A stretch of 64,000 nucleotides of DNA, from NCBI RefSeq assembly GCF_009753715.1, contig NZ_WQMS01000020.1:124001-188000 (forward strand). The letters run 5' to 3'. Source of the stretch: Sphingomonas horti (GTDB taxonomy: Bacteria > Pseudomonadota > Alphaproteobacteria > Sphingomonadales > Sphingomonadaceae). The first letter of the stretch is position 1. The number at the start of each line of letters is the position of its first letter. A program made the translations under genes and the position numbers. The notes below the pieces were generated by a model. It searched no databases, had not been told where the DNA came from, and saw only the letters and a list, made by a program, of their open reading frames with translations. Positions 34,972 through 43,846 of this stretch are shown here, piece by piece.

Positions 34972-37083
34972 ATGCGGACGATGCACGCTTGGATGGCGCC
35001 GTTTTGCGCGCTGCTGCTGGTGCTGGCTCCCGATGCCGCGGCGGCGCCCGATCCAGCCTTGCCCGGGCTTGAGCAGAGCCTCGCCTTTCCGTTCGTCGGC
35101 GACCTGACAGCGTCGAAAGAGGGCGAGAGCATCGCCTGGGTCGGCCGCCAGAACGGCGTGCGCAACATCTGGGTGGCGAGCGGGGCCGACTTCCATCCGC
35201 GGCAGGTCACCGATTCGCGGGACGATGATGGGCAGGAGCTCACATCGCTCGCCTTCTCGCCCGACGGGCGCCGGATCGCCTGGGTGCGCGGCGGCGATCA
35301 CGACTCCAATTGGGAAGCCGAAGGGCATCTCCAGCCCAATCCGGCCAGCGGGGTCGAGCAGCCGCATCTGACCGTCTGGACCGCCGAGGTCGCCGGCGGC
35401 GCGCCGCGCGAAGTCGCCGAGGGTGACGCGCCGGCGGTCACCGACAGCGGCCGCATCGCGTTCGTGCGCGAGGGCAAGGTCTGGATCGCCGAGCCCGGCG
35501 CGAAGCCCGAACGGCTGTTCTTCGATCGCGGCGACGTCGGCGACCTCGCCTGGTCCCCGGACGGGCGGCGCCTGGCGTTCGTTTCCGACCGCGGCGATCA
35601 TTCCTTTGTCGGCATCTACAGCGGCAAGGACCGGCCGATCCTGTGGCTGGCCCCATCGACCGGACGCGACGACAATCTGGTCTGGTCGCCCGACGGCAGG
35701 CGGATCGCCTTCACGAGGCGTCCAGGCAGCGGCGGCGCCCCCCAGCCGCTGCTGGAGGAAGTGAAGCAGCCCTGGTCGATCTGGGTCGCGGACGCGCAGA
35801 CCGGCGACGGTGCGGCGGTCTGGCGGAGCCCCGACACGATGGAAGGCTCATACACGTCGGCGCCGGATGGACCGGTGCTGCGCTGGGCGGCGGGCGACCG
35901 CCTGACCTTCCGCGCGGAAATGGATGGGTGGCCGCACCTCTACTCGGTGCCTGCGACGGGCGGCGCGGCAATGCTGCTGACGCCGGGCGACTATATGGTC
36001 GAGCATGTGGCGCTGAGCGGCGACGGCAAGTGGCTGCTCTACAGCGCCAATAGCGGGCGGGCCGCGGGCGACCATGACCGGCGGCACATCTTCCGGGTGC
36101 CGGTCGACCGCGCGGCGCCGGAGGCGCTGAGTGCCGGCGAAGGGCTGGAATGGACGCCGGTGCCGGCGGGCGACGGCATCGCCTTCGTCTCGGCAACCGC
36201 CAAGCGGCCGCCGGCGCTGCACTGGATCGGCGCCGACCGGCGCGGGGAACGCGCGCTTGGGGCGTCGCCCATTTACGCGACCGATAGCCTGGTGGTGCCG
36301 AAGCCTGTCACGTTCCGCGCGGGCGACGGGCTGCTGATCCACGGCCAGCTGTTCGACGCGCCCGGCGGCAAGGCGAAGAAGCCGGCGCTGATCTTCGTGC
36401 ATGGCGGGCCGCCGCGGCAGATGCTGCTCGGCTGGTCCTATATGTATTATTATTCACATGCCTATGCGATGAACCAGTATCTGGCCTCGCGCGGCTTTGC
36501 CGTGCTGTCGGTCAATTACCGGCTGGGCATCGGCTATGGCCGGGCCTTCCATCATCCGAAGGATGCGGGAGCGCGCGGCGCTTCCGAATATCGCGACGTG
36601 ATCGCCGCCGCGCGGTTCCTGCAGGGCCTGCCGCAGGTCGATGGCGGCCGGATCGGTATCTGGGGCGGCTCCTATGGCGGCTATCTGACCGCGCTCGCGC
36701 TCGCCCGCGACAGCGATACCTTCAAGGCCGGTGTCGATTTCCACGGCGTCCACGACATGTCACGCACGCTTTACGAACGCCGGGGACCGCCGAAACGCTA
36801 CGAGCAGGGCGACTGGGATGCGGCGCTGAAGACCGCCTTCACCAGCTCGCCGGTCGCCGACGTCGCGACCTGGCGCTCGCCGGTGCTGCTGATCCACGGC
36901 GACGACGACCGCAATGTCCGCTTCAGCCAGACGGTCGATCTGGCCCGGCGGCTCGACGAGCAAGGCGTGCGGTATGAGGAGCTGGTGTTCCCCAATGAGA
37001 TCCACGATTTCCTGCGCCACCAGGACTGGCTGAAGGCGGATCAGGCGACGGTACGGTTCCTGGAGCGCGAGCTGAGGCCGTAG
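34972..37083 (+). CDS. Secreted S9-family (prolyl oligopeptidase) peptidase
   Basis: A 703-residue serine peptidase with signal peptide (MRTMHAWMAPFCALLLVLAP then DAAAA). The N-terminal half has WD40/TolB-like beta-propeller repeats (SLAFSPDGRRIAWV, DLAWSPDGRRLAFV, NLVWSPDGRRIAFT). The C-terminal alpha/beta hydrolase domain has the triad Ser in GIWGGSYGGYLTAL (about 565), Asp in HGDDDRNVRF (about 643) and His in NEIHDFLRH (about 676). Start chosen for GGAGG 6 bases upstream. Its last 43 bp overlap the convergent monooxygenase gene. Confidence 0.92.
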   Translation: MRTMHAWMAPFCALLLVLAPDAAAAPDPALPGLEQSLAFPFVGDLTASKEGESIAWVGRQNGVRNIWVASGADFHPRQVTDSRDDDGQELTSLAFSPDGRRIAWVRGGDHDSNWEAEGHLQPNPASGVEQPHLTVWTAEVAGGAPREVAEGDAPAVTDSGRIAFVREGKVWIAEPGAKPERLFFDRGDVGDLAWSPDGRRLAFVSDRGDHSFVGIYSGKDRPILWLAPSTGRDDNLVWSPDGRRIAFTRRPGSGGAPQPLLEEVKQPWSIWVADAQTGDGAAVWRSPDTMEGSYTSAPDGPVLRWAAGDRLTFRAEMDGWPHLYSVPATGGAAMLLTPGDYMVEHVALSGDGKWLLYSANSGRAAGDHDRRHIFRVPVDRAAPEALSAGEGLEWTPVPAGDGIAFVSATAKRPPALHWIGADRRGERALGASPIYATDSLVVPKPVTFRAGDGLLIHGQLFDAPGGKAKKPALIFVHGGPPRQMLLGWSYMYYYSHAYAMNQYLASRGFAVLSVNYRLGIGYGRAFHHPKDAGARGASEYRDVIAAARFLQGLPQVDGGRIGIWGGSYGGYLTALALARDSDTFKAGVDFHGVHDMSRTLYERRGPPKRYEQGDWDAALKTAFTSSPVADVATWRSPVLLIHGDDDRNVRFSQTVDLARRLDEQGVRYEELVFPNEIHDFLRHQDWLKADQATVRFLERELRP

Positions 37084-38567
37084 TCGCTCCCGCCGCCGTA
37101 CGCGAACTCGGCGCCGTCCAAGTCGATCGCCGGGATTTCGGCCGCTTCGCGCCAGTAATCCTGGTTGTGCATCCATTCGGGCTTGTCGCCGCGGCGGGGC
37201 ATCAAATGCATGCCGCGCATCAGATAGCCGGGATTGAAATTCTCCGGGTCGATCCAGTCGCGCAGCTCCATGTCCGCGTCTTCGGGGCGCAGGCGGACCT
37301 CGACCCGCTCCGCGCCGATCTCGTGCATATGATTGAGCAAGCGGCAGACGAAATCGCCCAGCAGGTCGACGCGGAGCGTCCAGCTCGCGCGGAAATAGCC
37401 CATCACCCAGGCGAGATTGGGCACGCCGGTGAACATCATGCCGCGATAGTTCACCGTCTTTGACCAATCGACCGGCGCGCCGTCCACCGCGAAGGCAATG
37501 TCGCCCATCATGCAGAGGTCGAAGCCGGTCGCGGTGATGATCACGTCGGCCGGCAATTCCTCGCCCGATTTCAGGCGGATGCCGCCGTGCGTGAAGCGGT
37601 CGATCTCGTCCGTCACGACCGAGGCCTTGCCGTCGCGGATCGCGGCCAGCAGGTCGCCGTCGGGAATGAAGGCGATGCGCTGCTGCCACGGGCGATATCG
37701 CGGGTTGAAATGCCGCTGCACCTGATCCTCGGGCAGGAAAGCGCGCACGCCTTCCAGCAGCTCGTGGCGCAGCGTCTCCGGCTCCTCGAACGAGCGGCGG
37801 TTGAGCTCGCTCAGCTGGTGCAGCACCGCGCGGCGCGCGATCTCGTGAATCCAGCTTTCGTCGATCTGCAGCACCTTCAGCGTCTCGACCAGCTCGTTGA
37901 TGTTGCGCCCGGGAATGAAGAAGGTCGGCGAGCGCTGCAGCAGGGTCACGTGCGCGCAATCCCCGGCGATGTTCGGGATCAAGGTCGCCGCGGTCGCGCC
38001 GGAGCCGATGCAGACGACACGCTTGCCTTTCAGCGCGAGATCGTCGGGCCAGGTCTGCGGATGGACGATGCGGCCCTGAAACTCGGCCATGCCGGGCCAT
38101 TCGGGCGTGTAGCCCTTCGAATGGCGATAATAACCCTGGCACATCCAGAGGAAGCCGGCGGTGAAGGTCAGCCGCTCGCCGGTATCGAGGCGCTCCACGT
38201 CCAAGGTCCAGAGATTGTCGGTGCTCGACCAGTCCGCCGCGAGGATGCGGTGGCGGTAGCGGATATGGGCTGCGAGCCCGTTCTCCGTGATCACCTCGCC
38301 CATGTAATGGAGAATCTCTTCCGCGGTGGCGATCGGGTTGCCGACCCATGGTTTGAAGCGATAGCCGAAGGTGTAAAGGTCGCTGTCCGACCGGATGCCG
38401 GGATATTTGTGCGTGATCCAGGTGCCGCCGAAGCTCTGCTGCTCCTCAAGCACCAGGAAGCTGCGGTCCGGGCATTGGTCGCTGAGGTGATAGGCTGCCC
38501 CGATGCCGGAAATGCCGGCGCCGACCACAATCACGTCGACATGGGTGACTTGATCGCCTCTCGCCAT
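37041..38567 (-). CDS. Flavin monooxygenase, Baeyer-Villiger type
   Basis: A 508-residue FAD/NADPH monooxygenase. First Rossmann motif VIVVGAGISGIGAAYHL; second GKRVVCIGSGATAATLIP. The fingerprint FxGxxxHxxxWP is complete as FQGRIVHPQTWP (about 164), which marks type I Baeyer-Villiger enzymes within the flavin monooxygenase superfamily. Converts ketones to esters or lactones, substrate unknown. Start at 38567 is supported by AAGGAG 9 bases upstream; ATGs at 38585 and 38591 are alternatives. Convergent 43-bp overlap with the S9 peptidase. Confidence 0.9.
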   Translation of the reverse strand: MARGDQVTHVDVIVVGAGISGIGAAYHLSDQCPDRSFLVLEEQQSFGGTWITHKYPGIRSDSDLYTFGYRFKPWVGNPIATAEEILHYMGEVITENGLAAHIRYRHRILAADWSSTDNLWTLDVERLDTGERLTFTAGFLWMCQGYYRHSKGYTPEWPGMAEFQGRIVHPQTWPDDLALKGKRVVCIGSGATAATLIPNIAGDCAHVTLLQRSPTFFIPGRNINELVETLKVLQIDESWIHEIARRAVLHQLSELNRRSFEEPETLRHELLEGVRAFLPEDQVQRHFNPRYRPWQQRIAFIPDGDLLAAIRDGKASVVTDEIDRFTHGGIRLKSGEELPADVIITATGFDLCMMGDIAFAVDGAPVDWSKTVNYRGMMFTGVPNLAWVMGYFRASWTLRVDLLGDFVCRLLNHMHEIGAERVEVRLRPEDADMELRDWIDPENFNPGYLMRGMHLMPRRGDKPEWMHNQDYWREAAEIPAIDLDGAEFAYGGGSDYGLSSRSRNRTVA

Positions 38568-38657
38568 CGCCTCCGACTCCTTCATCCGCATAGTGCCGCG
38601 CGGCGCGTCCGATTCAACCCCGTTGCGCTTCGCCGCCTGACCCTGCATTGGGCGCGG

Positions 38658-39260
38658 GTGAGCGGCCCCGTGAACGACTGGCTGAATTTCGTGCAGCGTA
38701 TGGCGCGCAATCCGCGCGCGATCGGTGCGATCAGCCCGGCGAGCGCCGCCCTGGCCGAAGCGATGGCCGCGCAGGTCGACTTCTCGCTGCCCGGCCGCGT
38801 GCTGGAGCTTGGGCCCGGCACCGGCGCCGTTACTAAGGCGCTGGTTCGCCGTGGCATGGGCTCCGACAGCGTCGTCGCGATCGAGGCGGACGCGACCTTC
38901 GCGCGGCTGCTGCGGGCGCGGTTTCCCGGCCTGGAGGTCATAGAGGGCGACGCGACCGATGCGCGCCGGCTGCAGCGGCTGGGGCCCTTCAGCGCAATCA
39001 TCTCCAGCCTGCCATTGCTCAATTTCCCCAATCACGAGCGCGTCTCGCTGGTGCGTGAGCTGCTGCGGCTGGTGCCGCCGGGCGCGCCCTTCGTGCAGTA
39101 CAGCTATGGCGTGAAGCCGCCGCTGCCGCGCTCGGCCGACGTTCGAATAACGTTGGCCGCAAAGGTGTGGCGCAACGTGCCGCCGGCGCGAATCTGGGTG
39201 TTCCAGGCTGCGGGCGCGGAAATGCCCGCGGCCCAGCGAGTGTGGGAGAATGTCGGATGA
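38658..39260 (+). CDS. PmtA-like class I SAM methyltransferase
   Basis: A 200-residue methyltransferase similar to phospholipid N-methyltransferases of alphaproteobacteria: [20 protein letters not shown] is the typical opening, SAM loop [15 protein letters not shown], then EGDATD and [12 protein letters not shown]. The GTG at 38658 is chosen since an ATG (38700) would cut into the conserved opening; GTG at 38670 is also possible. The TGA overlaps the adhC ATG (39257), so it heads the formaldehyde operon. Phosphatidylethanolamine as acceptor is a family guess. Confidence 0.82.
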   Translation: MSGPVNDWLNFVQRMARNPRAIGAISPASAALAEAMAAQVDFSLPGRVLELGPGTGAVTKALVRRGMGSDSVVAIEADATFARLLRARFPGLEVIEGDATDARRLQRLGPFSAIISSLPLLNFPNHERVSLVRELLRLVPPGAPFVQYSYGVKPPLPRSADVRITLAAKVWRNVPPARIWVFQAAGAEMPAAQRVWENVG

Positions 39261-40369
39261 AGACGCGCGCAGCAGTCGCGTTCGCGGCCAAGCAGCCGCT
39301 GGAGATCGTCGAGCTGGACCTGGAAGGTCCCAAGGCCGGCGAAGTGCTGGTGGAGATCATGGCGACCGGCATCTGCCACACCGATGCCTATACGCTGAAC
39401 GGCTTCGACAGCGAGGGGATCTTCCCGTCGATCCTGGGCCATGAAGGCGCCGGCATCGTGCGGGAGGTGGGCGCCGGCGTCACGTCGGTGAAGCCGGGCG
39501 ACCACGTCATCCCGCTCTACACGCCCGAGTGCCGCCAGTGTAAGTCGTGCCTGTCGGGCAAGACCAATCTCTGCACCGCGATCCGCGCGACGCAGGGCAA
39601 AGGCCTGATGCCGGACGGCACCAGCCGCTTTTCCTACAAGGGCCAGACGATCTACCATTATATGGGCTGCTCGACCTTTTCGAACTTCACGGTGCTGCCC
39701 GAGATCGCGGTCGCGAAGATCCGCGAGGACGCGCCGTTCAAGACGAGCTGCTATATCGGCTGCGGCGTCACCACTGGCGTCGGCGCCGTGGTCAACGCCG
39801 CCAAGGTGCAGGTCGGCGACAATGTCGTCGTGTTCGGCCTGGGCGGGATCGGCCTGAACGTCATCCAGGGCGCGAAGCTTGCCGGCGCCGGCCGGATCAT
39901 CGGCATCGACATCAATCCCGACCGGGAGGAGTGGGGCCGCAGGTTCGGCATGACCGACTTCCTGAACACCAAGGGCATCTCGCGCGACGCGATCGTCGCC
40001 AAGGTGGTCGAGCTGACGGACGGCGGCGCGGACTACAGCTTCGATGCGACCGGCAATACCGAGGTGATGCGCACCGCGCTCGAATGCTGCCACCGCGGCT
40101 GGGGCACCTCGATCATCATCGGCGTGGCCGAGGCCGGCAAGGAGATCAGCACTCGCCCGTTCCAGCTCGTGACCGGCCGAAACTGGCGCGGCACCGCGTT
40201 CGGCGGCGCCCGGGGCCGCACCGACGTGCCGAAGATCGTCGACTGGTATATGGAGGGCAAGATCGCGATCGACCCGATGATCACGCACGTGCTCTCGCTC
40301 GACGAGATCAACAAGGGATTCGACCTGATGCATGCCGGGGAGAGCATCCGGAGCGTGGTGGTTTACTGA
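39257..40369 (+). CDS. adhC: S-(hydroxymethyl)glutathione dehydrogenase
   Basis: Class III alcohol dehydrogenase (also called frmA or gfd): oxidises the formaldehyde-glutathione adduct to S-formylglutathione with NAD+, and can reduce S-nitrosoglutathione. 370 residues with catalytic zinc site [12 protein letters not shown] and GHEGAGIV, structural zinc cysteines in [17 protein letters not shown], and NAD motif [20 protein letters not shown]. Full length. Followed 14 bp later by a VOC protein and then fghA, a formaldehyde detoxification operon. Confidence 0.96.
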   Translation: MKTRAAVAFAAKQPLEIVELDLEGPKAGEVLVEIMATGICHTDAYTLNGFDSEGIFPSILGHEGAGIVREVGAGVTSVKPGDHVIPLYTPECRQCKSCLSGKTNLCTAIRATQGKGLMPDGTSRFSYKGQTIYHYMGCSTFSNFTVLPEIAVAKIREDAPFKTSCYIGCGVTTGVGAVVNAAKVQVGDNVVVFGLGGIGLNVIQGAKLAGAGRIIGIDINPDREEWGRRFGMTDFLNTKGISRDAIVAKVVELTDGGADYSFDATGNTEVMRTALECCHRGWGTSIIIGVAEAGKEISTRPFQLVTGRNWRGTAFGGARGRTDVPKIVDWYMEGKIAIDPMITHVLSLDEINKGFDLMHAGESIRSVVVY

Positions 40370-40383
40370 AAGGGAGGCAGCAG

Positions 40384-40767
40384 ATGTTCAGCCATATGAT
40401 GGTCGGATCGAACGATATCGCGCGTTCGAAGAAATTCTACGACAGCCTGTTCGGCGCGGTCGGCGGCAAGCCTGGCTTGCAGGACGAGAAGGGCCGGCTG
40501 ATGTACATGCACAATGGCGGCATCTTCATGGTGACCAAGCCGATCGACGGCCAGCCGGCCACGCACGCCAATGGCGCGACCATCGGCTTCGCGATGGAGA
40601 ATCCGGCACAGGCCGACGCCTGGCACAAGGCGGGCCTTGAAGCGGGCGGCACCGCGTGCGAGGACCCGCCGGGCGTGCGCGAGGGATCGGCGATGAAGCT
40701 CTATCTCGCCTATCTGCGGGATCCCGACGGCAACAAGCTCTGCGCGCTGCACCGGATGCCGGGCTGA
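40384..40767 (+). CDS. VOC-family protein in the adhC-fghA operon
   Basis: A 127-residue glyoxalase-like protein. Opening FSHMMVGSNDIARSKKFYDS and closing YLRDPDGNKLCALHR match the vicinal oxygen chelate fold, with His near the N-terminus (SHMMV) as a likely metal ligand. Strong ribosome site (GGGAGG) upstream of the ATG. Lying exactly between adhC and fghA, it may handle a glutathione adduct in the same pathway; this is inference from position, no such activity being shown by sequence. Confidence 0.88.
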   Translation: MFSHMMVGSNDIARSKKFYDSLFGAVGGKPGLQDEKGRLMYMHNGGIFMVTKPIDGQPATHANGATIGFAMENPAQADAWHKAGLEAGGTACEDPPGVREGSAMKLYLAYLRDPDGNKLCALHRMPG

Positions 40768-40772
40768 CCGGG

Positions 40773-41606
40773 GTGGAGACGGTCTCGTCCTGGCGCAGCC
40801 ATCACGGCACCCAGGGCGTCTACAGCCACGGATCGGAGGCGACGGGGACGGAGATGGTCTTCTCCGTCTTCGTTCCCGACCACGAGCCGGGCGCGCGGTT
40901 GCCGGTCGTCTGGTATCTGTCCGGCCTGACCTGCACCCACGCGAACGTCATGGAAAAGGGCGAGTATCGCGCCGCCTGCGCTGAGCTGGGCCTGATCTTC
41001 GTCGCGCCGGACACGAGCCCACGCGGCGAAGGCGTGGCCGACGATCCGGCCTATGACATGGGGCAGGGCGCCGGCTTCTATGTCGACGCGACGGAGGCGC
41101 CCTGGGCCTCTCATTTCCGGATGCGGAGCTATGTCGAAGACGAGCTCCCGGCCGTGGTTGCGGCGCATTTCCCCGCCGACATGGACCGGCAGGCCATCAC
41201 CGGCCATTCGATGGGTGGCCATGGCGCGCTGACGATCGGGTTGCGCAATCCGGAGCGGTTCCGCGGCGTCTCCGCCTTCGCGCCGATCGTCGCGCCCAGC
41301 CAGGTCCCGTGGGGCGAAAAGGCGCTCGCCGGTTATCTCGGCCGCGATCGCGCGAAGTGGCGCGACTATGACGCGGTCGCGCTGATCGAGGACGGCGCGC
41401 GTGTGCCCGAAATCCTGGTCGATCAAGGCGAGGCCGACGCGTTCCTGGCCGAGCAGCTTCGCCCGGCCCTGCTCCGGGGCGCGTGCGAGGCGGCGGGAAT
41501 CGACCTGACGCTCCGGATGCAGCCCGGCTACGACCACAGCTACTACTTCATCTCGACGTTCATGGCCGACCATCTGCGCTGGCACGCGGAGCGGTTGCGC
41601 GGCTGA
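40773..41606 (+). CDS. fghA: S-formylglutathione hydrolase
   Basis: Hydrolyses S-formylglutathione to formate and glutathione, completing the AdhC step. The 277-residue length is right for the family. Esterase D features: VVWYLSGLTCTHANVMEKGE, DTSPRGEGVADDP, the nucleophile in AITGHSMGGHGALTIGL, Asp in LVDQGEADAFL and His in GYDHSYYFISTF. GTG start 5 bp after the VOC stop; no strong ribosome site, so translation is likely coupled. Confidence 0.94.
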   Translation: METVSSWRSHHGTQGVYSHGSEATGTEMVFSVFVPDHEPGARLPVVWYLSGLTCTHANVMEKGEYRAACAELGLIFVAPDTSPRGEGVADDPAYDMGQGAGFYVDATEAPWASHFRMRSYVEDELPAVVAAHFPADMDRQAITGHSMGGHGALTIGLRNPERFRGVSAFAPIVAPSQVPWGEKALAGYLGRDRAKWRDYDAVALIEDGARVPEILVDQGEADAFLAEQLRPALLRGACEAAGIDLTLRMQPGYDHSYYFISTFMADHLRWHAERLRG

Positions 41607-41620
41607 CGGGTTGATGCGGG

Positions 41621-42445
41621 ATGACCGGACCAGCCGATTATGACGTGGCCGAGATCATGGGCGGGCTCTACGGGCTTGGCATCATCGGCCTGAAGCATGC
41701 TTTCGCGCGCGATTGGGTCGAGCGGGTGGCCCAAGACATCTGGGCGATCTGGGATGACGTGAAGGACGTGCCCGGCGGCGCGCTGCCGCGGGGGCCGGAG
41801 CGCTTCTATGTCGAGGTTCATCCGGAGCGCATCCGCGGCTTCCCCGATATCGCGATCCATCCCTGGTTCGTGGCGGTGTGCGAGGCGGTGCTGGGGCCGG
41901 ACTACCGGATCGTCGAGGTCGGGTTCGATATCCCCTTCCCCGGCGCCGCCGACCAGCCCTGGCACCGAGATTTCGCGGTGCCCGAGGCGACCACGAAAGG
42001 CAGACGGCTGAACTCGCTCGCCTTCAACCTGACCATGGTCGACACCCGGCCGGAACATGGCCCGTTCGAGATCGCGCCCGGCACGCAATGGGACCAGTTC
42101 GAAGGCTGCCCCAAGGGCATGTTCCCGCCGCGCGCGCTATGGCCGCGCTACATCGCCCGGGCCGAGCAGAAACTGCCGCAGATGGGCGACATCTCGGCGC
42201 GATCGGCGCTGACCGTCCATCGCGGAACTGCCAACCGCTCGAACGAGCCGCGCCCGGTGCTGGTCGTCGGCGTCGACGCGCCGGACGCGATCAACGCTCA
42301 TCACCACGACCTGCAGGTCACGCCGGCCTATCTCGATGCGCTGCCGCCATGCATCCGCGATCACCTGACGTATCGTGTCGTCAAAAGGCTCGAGCCGATC
42401 ATCCAGGCCCACACGATCCAAGGCCTGCTGGAGCCGGCTTACTAA
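41621..42445 (+). CDS. Phytanoyl-CoA dioxygenase (PhyH) family protein
   Basis: A 274-residue non-haem Fe(II)/2-oxoglutarate dioxygenase. Iron ligands: HxD in PWHRDFAVPEAT, and the distal His in SALTVHRGTANRS followed by the 2-oxoglutarate Arg (SNEPRPV). Family members hydroxylate acyl-CoAs, natural products or small acids; substrate unknown. Lies 14 bp after fghA and ends 8 bp before a palindromic repeat, so it seems to close the operon. Confidence 0.85.
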   Translation: MTGPADYDVAEIMGGLYGLGIIGLKHAFARDWVERVAQDIWAIWDDVKDVPGGALPRGPERFYVEVHPERIRGFPDIAIHPWFVAVCEAVLGPDYRIVEVGFDIPFPGAADQPWHRDFAVPEATTKGRRLNSLAFNLTMVDTRPEHGPFEIAPGTQWDQFEGCPKGMFPPRALWPRYIARAEQKLPQMGDISARSALTVHRGTANRSNEPRPVLVVGVDAPDAINAHHHDLQVTPAYLDALPPCIRDHLTYRVVKRLEPIIQAHTIQGLLEPAY

Positions 42446-42452
42446 TCGGGTC

Positions 42453-42525
42453 GTCATCCCGGGCCTCATCCGGAATCCACCCGCCTTCCTGACGCAGATA
42501 GGCCCCGGCTCAAGGCCGGGGTGAC
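42453..42525. repeat. Intergenic palindromic repeat, copy C (73 bp)
   Basis: Begins GTCATCCCGGGCCTCATCCG and ends GGCTCAAGGCCGGGGTGAC, a shorter relative of copies A and B. It sits between the convergent PhyH and GH43-like genes, where a bidirectional terminator is expected, and ends 3 bp before the latter's stop codon. Confidence 0.85.
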
Positions 42526-42528
42526 GGA

Positions 42529-43842
42529 TCATGATACCTCGACCCGGTCAGGATAGAATGCCAGCCGGACGGAGAGCAGGGCGCGGAAGGCCTTGTAGCC
42601 GCCGGTGCCGGGCGGGAAGGCGTGGAAGAACAGGCGCGGCACGCCGTCGGGGCCGGGCGCGACCGAAGGATGGCCCGGACCCCACCATCGGGTGCTGGTG
42701 CGGAGCAGCGGCTCCGGCATCTTGACGTAGGGGCCAAGCGGGTCGTCCGCGATCGCGACGCCGATGCCGTAATCGGGCGTCGAAAAGTCATTGCCCGAAT
42801 AGAAGAGGTAAAAGCGCCCCTGCTGCTCGGTCACCCAATTGCCTTCGATCAGATGTCCTTCCCAGGCGAGGTCGTTGACCAGCACGACGCGGCGCTCGCC
42901 GGCCAGCCCTTGGCCGTCCGGACTCAGCGCTTGCGCGTAAACCGGAGTACGCATCGCGGCGATCACGTCGGAATGGGCGTGGAGCCGCTCGCGCACCTGG
43001 CCGTAGCGGGCGACGACTGCCTCGATCATCGGCTGCAGCGAAAAGAATTGCTCCATCGGCGTCGCGCGCTCGGCCCAGCGCCAGAGACCCGCGCAGAGCT
43101 GGGCCGTGCGCCGATCGGCAGCAGAATCGAACAGCTTGTCGATCAGAATGGGGTCATCGCGTAGCAATCGCGCCAGCTTGCGCGGCCAGACCGCATTCGA
43201 ATCCTCCTTCCAGAACAGCAGCGTGGTGCCGTCCGGGCGGACGAAAAGGTTGGCGTCGATCACCCCGCCGGTGAGCAGCGGCTCCGGATCGGCCGTGAAC
43301 GGGCCGCCCGGCGAGTCGGCGCGGGCGAGGCCGATGCAGAGCTCCCGCTTGTGATTGCGCGCGGTGAAGCAGAGCAGATAGCCGCTGCCGACACGGTGCA
43401 GCTCCGGCGCCCAAAAGTCGGCCACGCCTTCGCCGGTGATCGCCCAGGCCGGCGCCTGCCCGCGCGGAAAGACGAAGCCCGCCAGCTCCCAATCGCGGAG
43501 GTCGCGCGAGCGCAGGATCGGGAAAGCGTCCGGGGCGTCGTTCGAGGTGACGACCAGGCGGTAGCCGTCCTCGGTCCGCAGCACGGCCGGGTCGCCATAG
43601 CCGTCGCGGATGCGGGGATCGATGTTGCGCGTCAGCAGCGGCTCGATGCGATTATCGGCGGGCGGGGTCTCGAACGCTTCCCGCCCACGTGGACGACGGG
43701 TGCCGAAGTCGACAGCAATCGCGCGGAACAGGTCGAGCCAGGCGCCATGCTCCCGTTCTTCGACCGTATAGACGCAGCTTCGATCCGCCTCGGTGACGCG
43801 AATCTGCAAGGGGGCGCCGTTGATCACCTTCACCCACAGCAT
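42529..43842 (-). CDS. Glycoside hydrolase family 43-like protein
   Basis: A 437-residue five-bladed beta-propeller glycosidase homologue. Candidate GH43 residues: base Asp in RDGYGDPAVLRTEDGY (about 84), the pKa-modulating Asp in GGVIDANLFVRPDG (about 195), and the acid Glu in LIEGNWVTEQQGRFYLFYSG (about 330). Blade motifs DRDLRDWE-like (RSRDLRDWELAG) are present. GH43 enzymes act on arabinan or xylan. No signal peptide, so it appears cytoplasmic, and no other polysaccharide genes adjoin it. It ends 5 bp upstream of the TetR gene stop, divergently from nothing else. Confidence 0.82.
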   Translation of the reverse strand: MLWVKVINGAPLQIRVTEADRSCVYTVEEREHGAWLDLFRAIAVDFGTRRPRGREAFETPPADNRIEPLLTRNIDPRIRDGYGDPAVLRTEDGYRLVVTSNDAPDAFPILRSRDLRDWELAGFVFPRGQAPAWAITGEGVADFWAPELHRVGSGYLLCFTARNHKRELCIGLARADSPGGPFTADPEPLLTGGVIDANLFVRPDGTTLLFWKEDSNAVWPRKLARLLRDDPILIDKLFDSAADRRTAQLCAGLWRWAERATPMEQFFSLQPMIEAVVARYGQVRERLHAHSDVIAAMRTPVYAQALSPDGQGLAGERRVVLVNDLAWEGHLIEGNWVTEQQGRFYLFYSGNDFSTPDYGIGVAIADDPLGPYVKMPEPLLRTSTRWWGPGHPSVAPGPDGVPRLFFHAFPPGTGGYKAFRALLSVRLAFYPDRVEVS

Positions 43843-43846
43843 CGGA

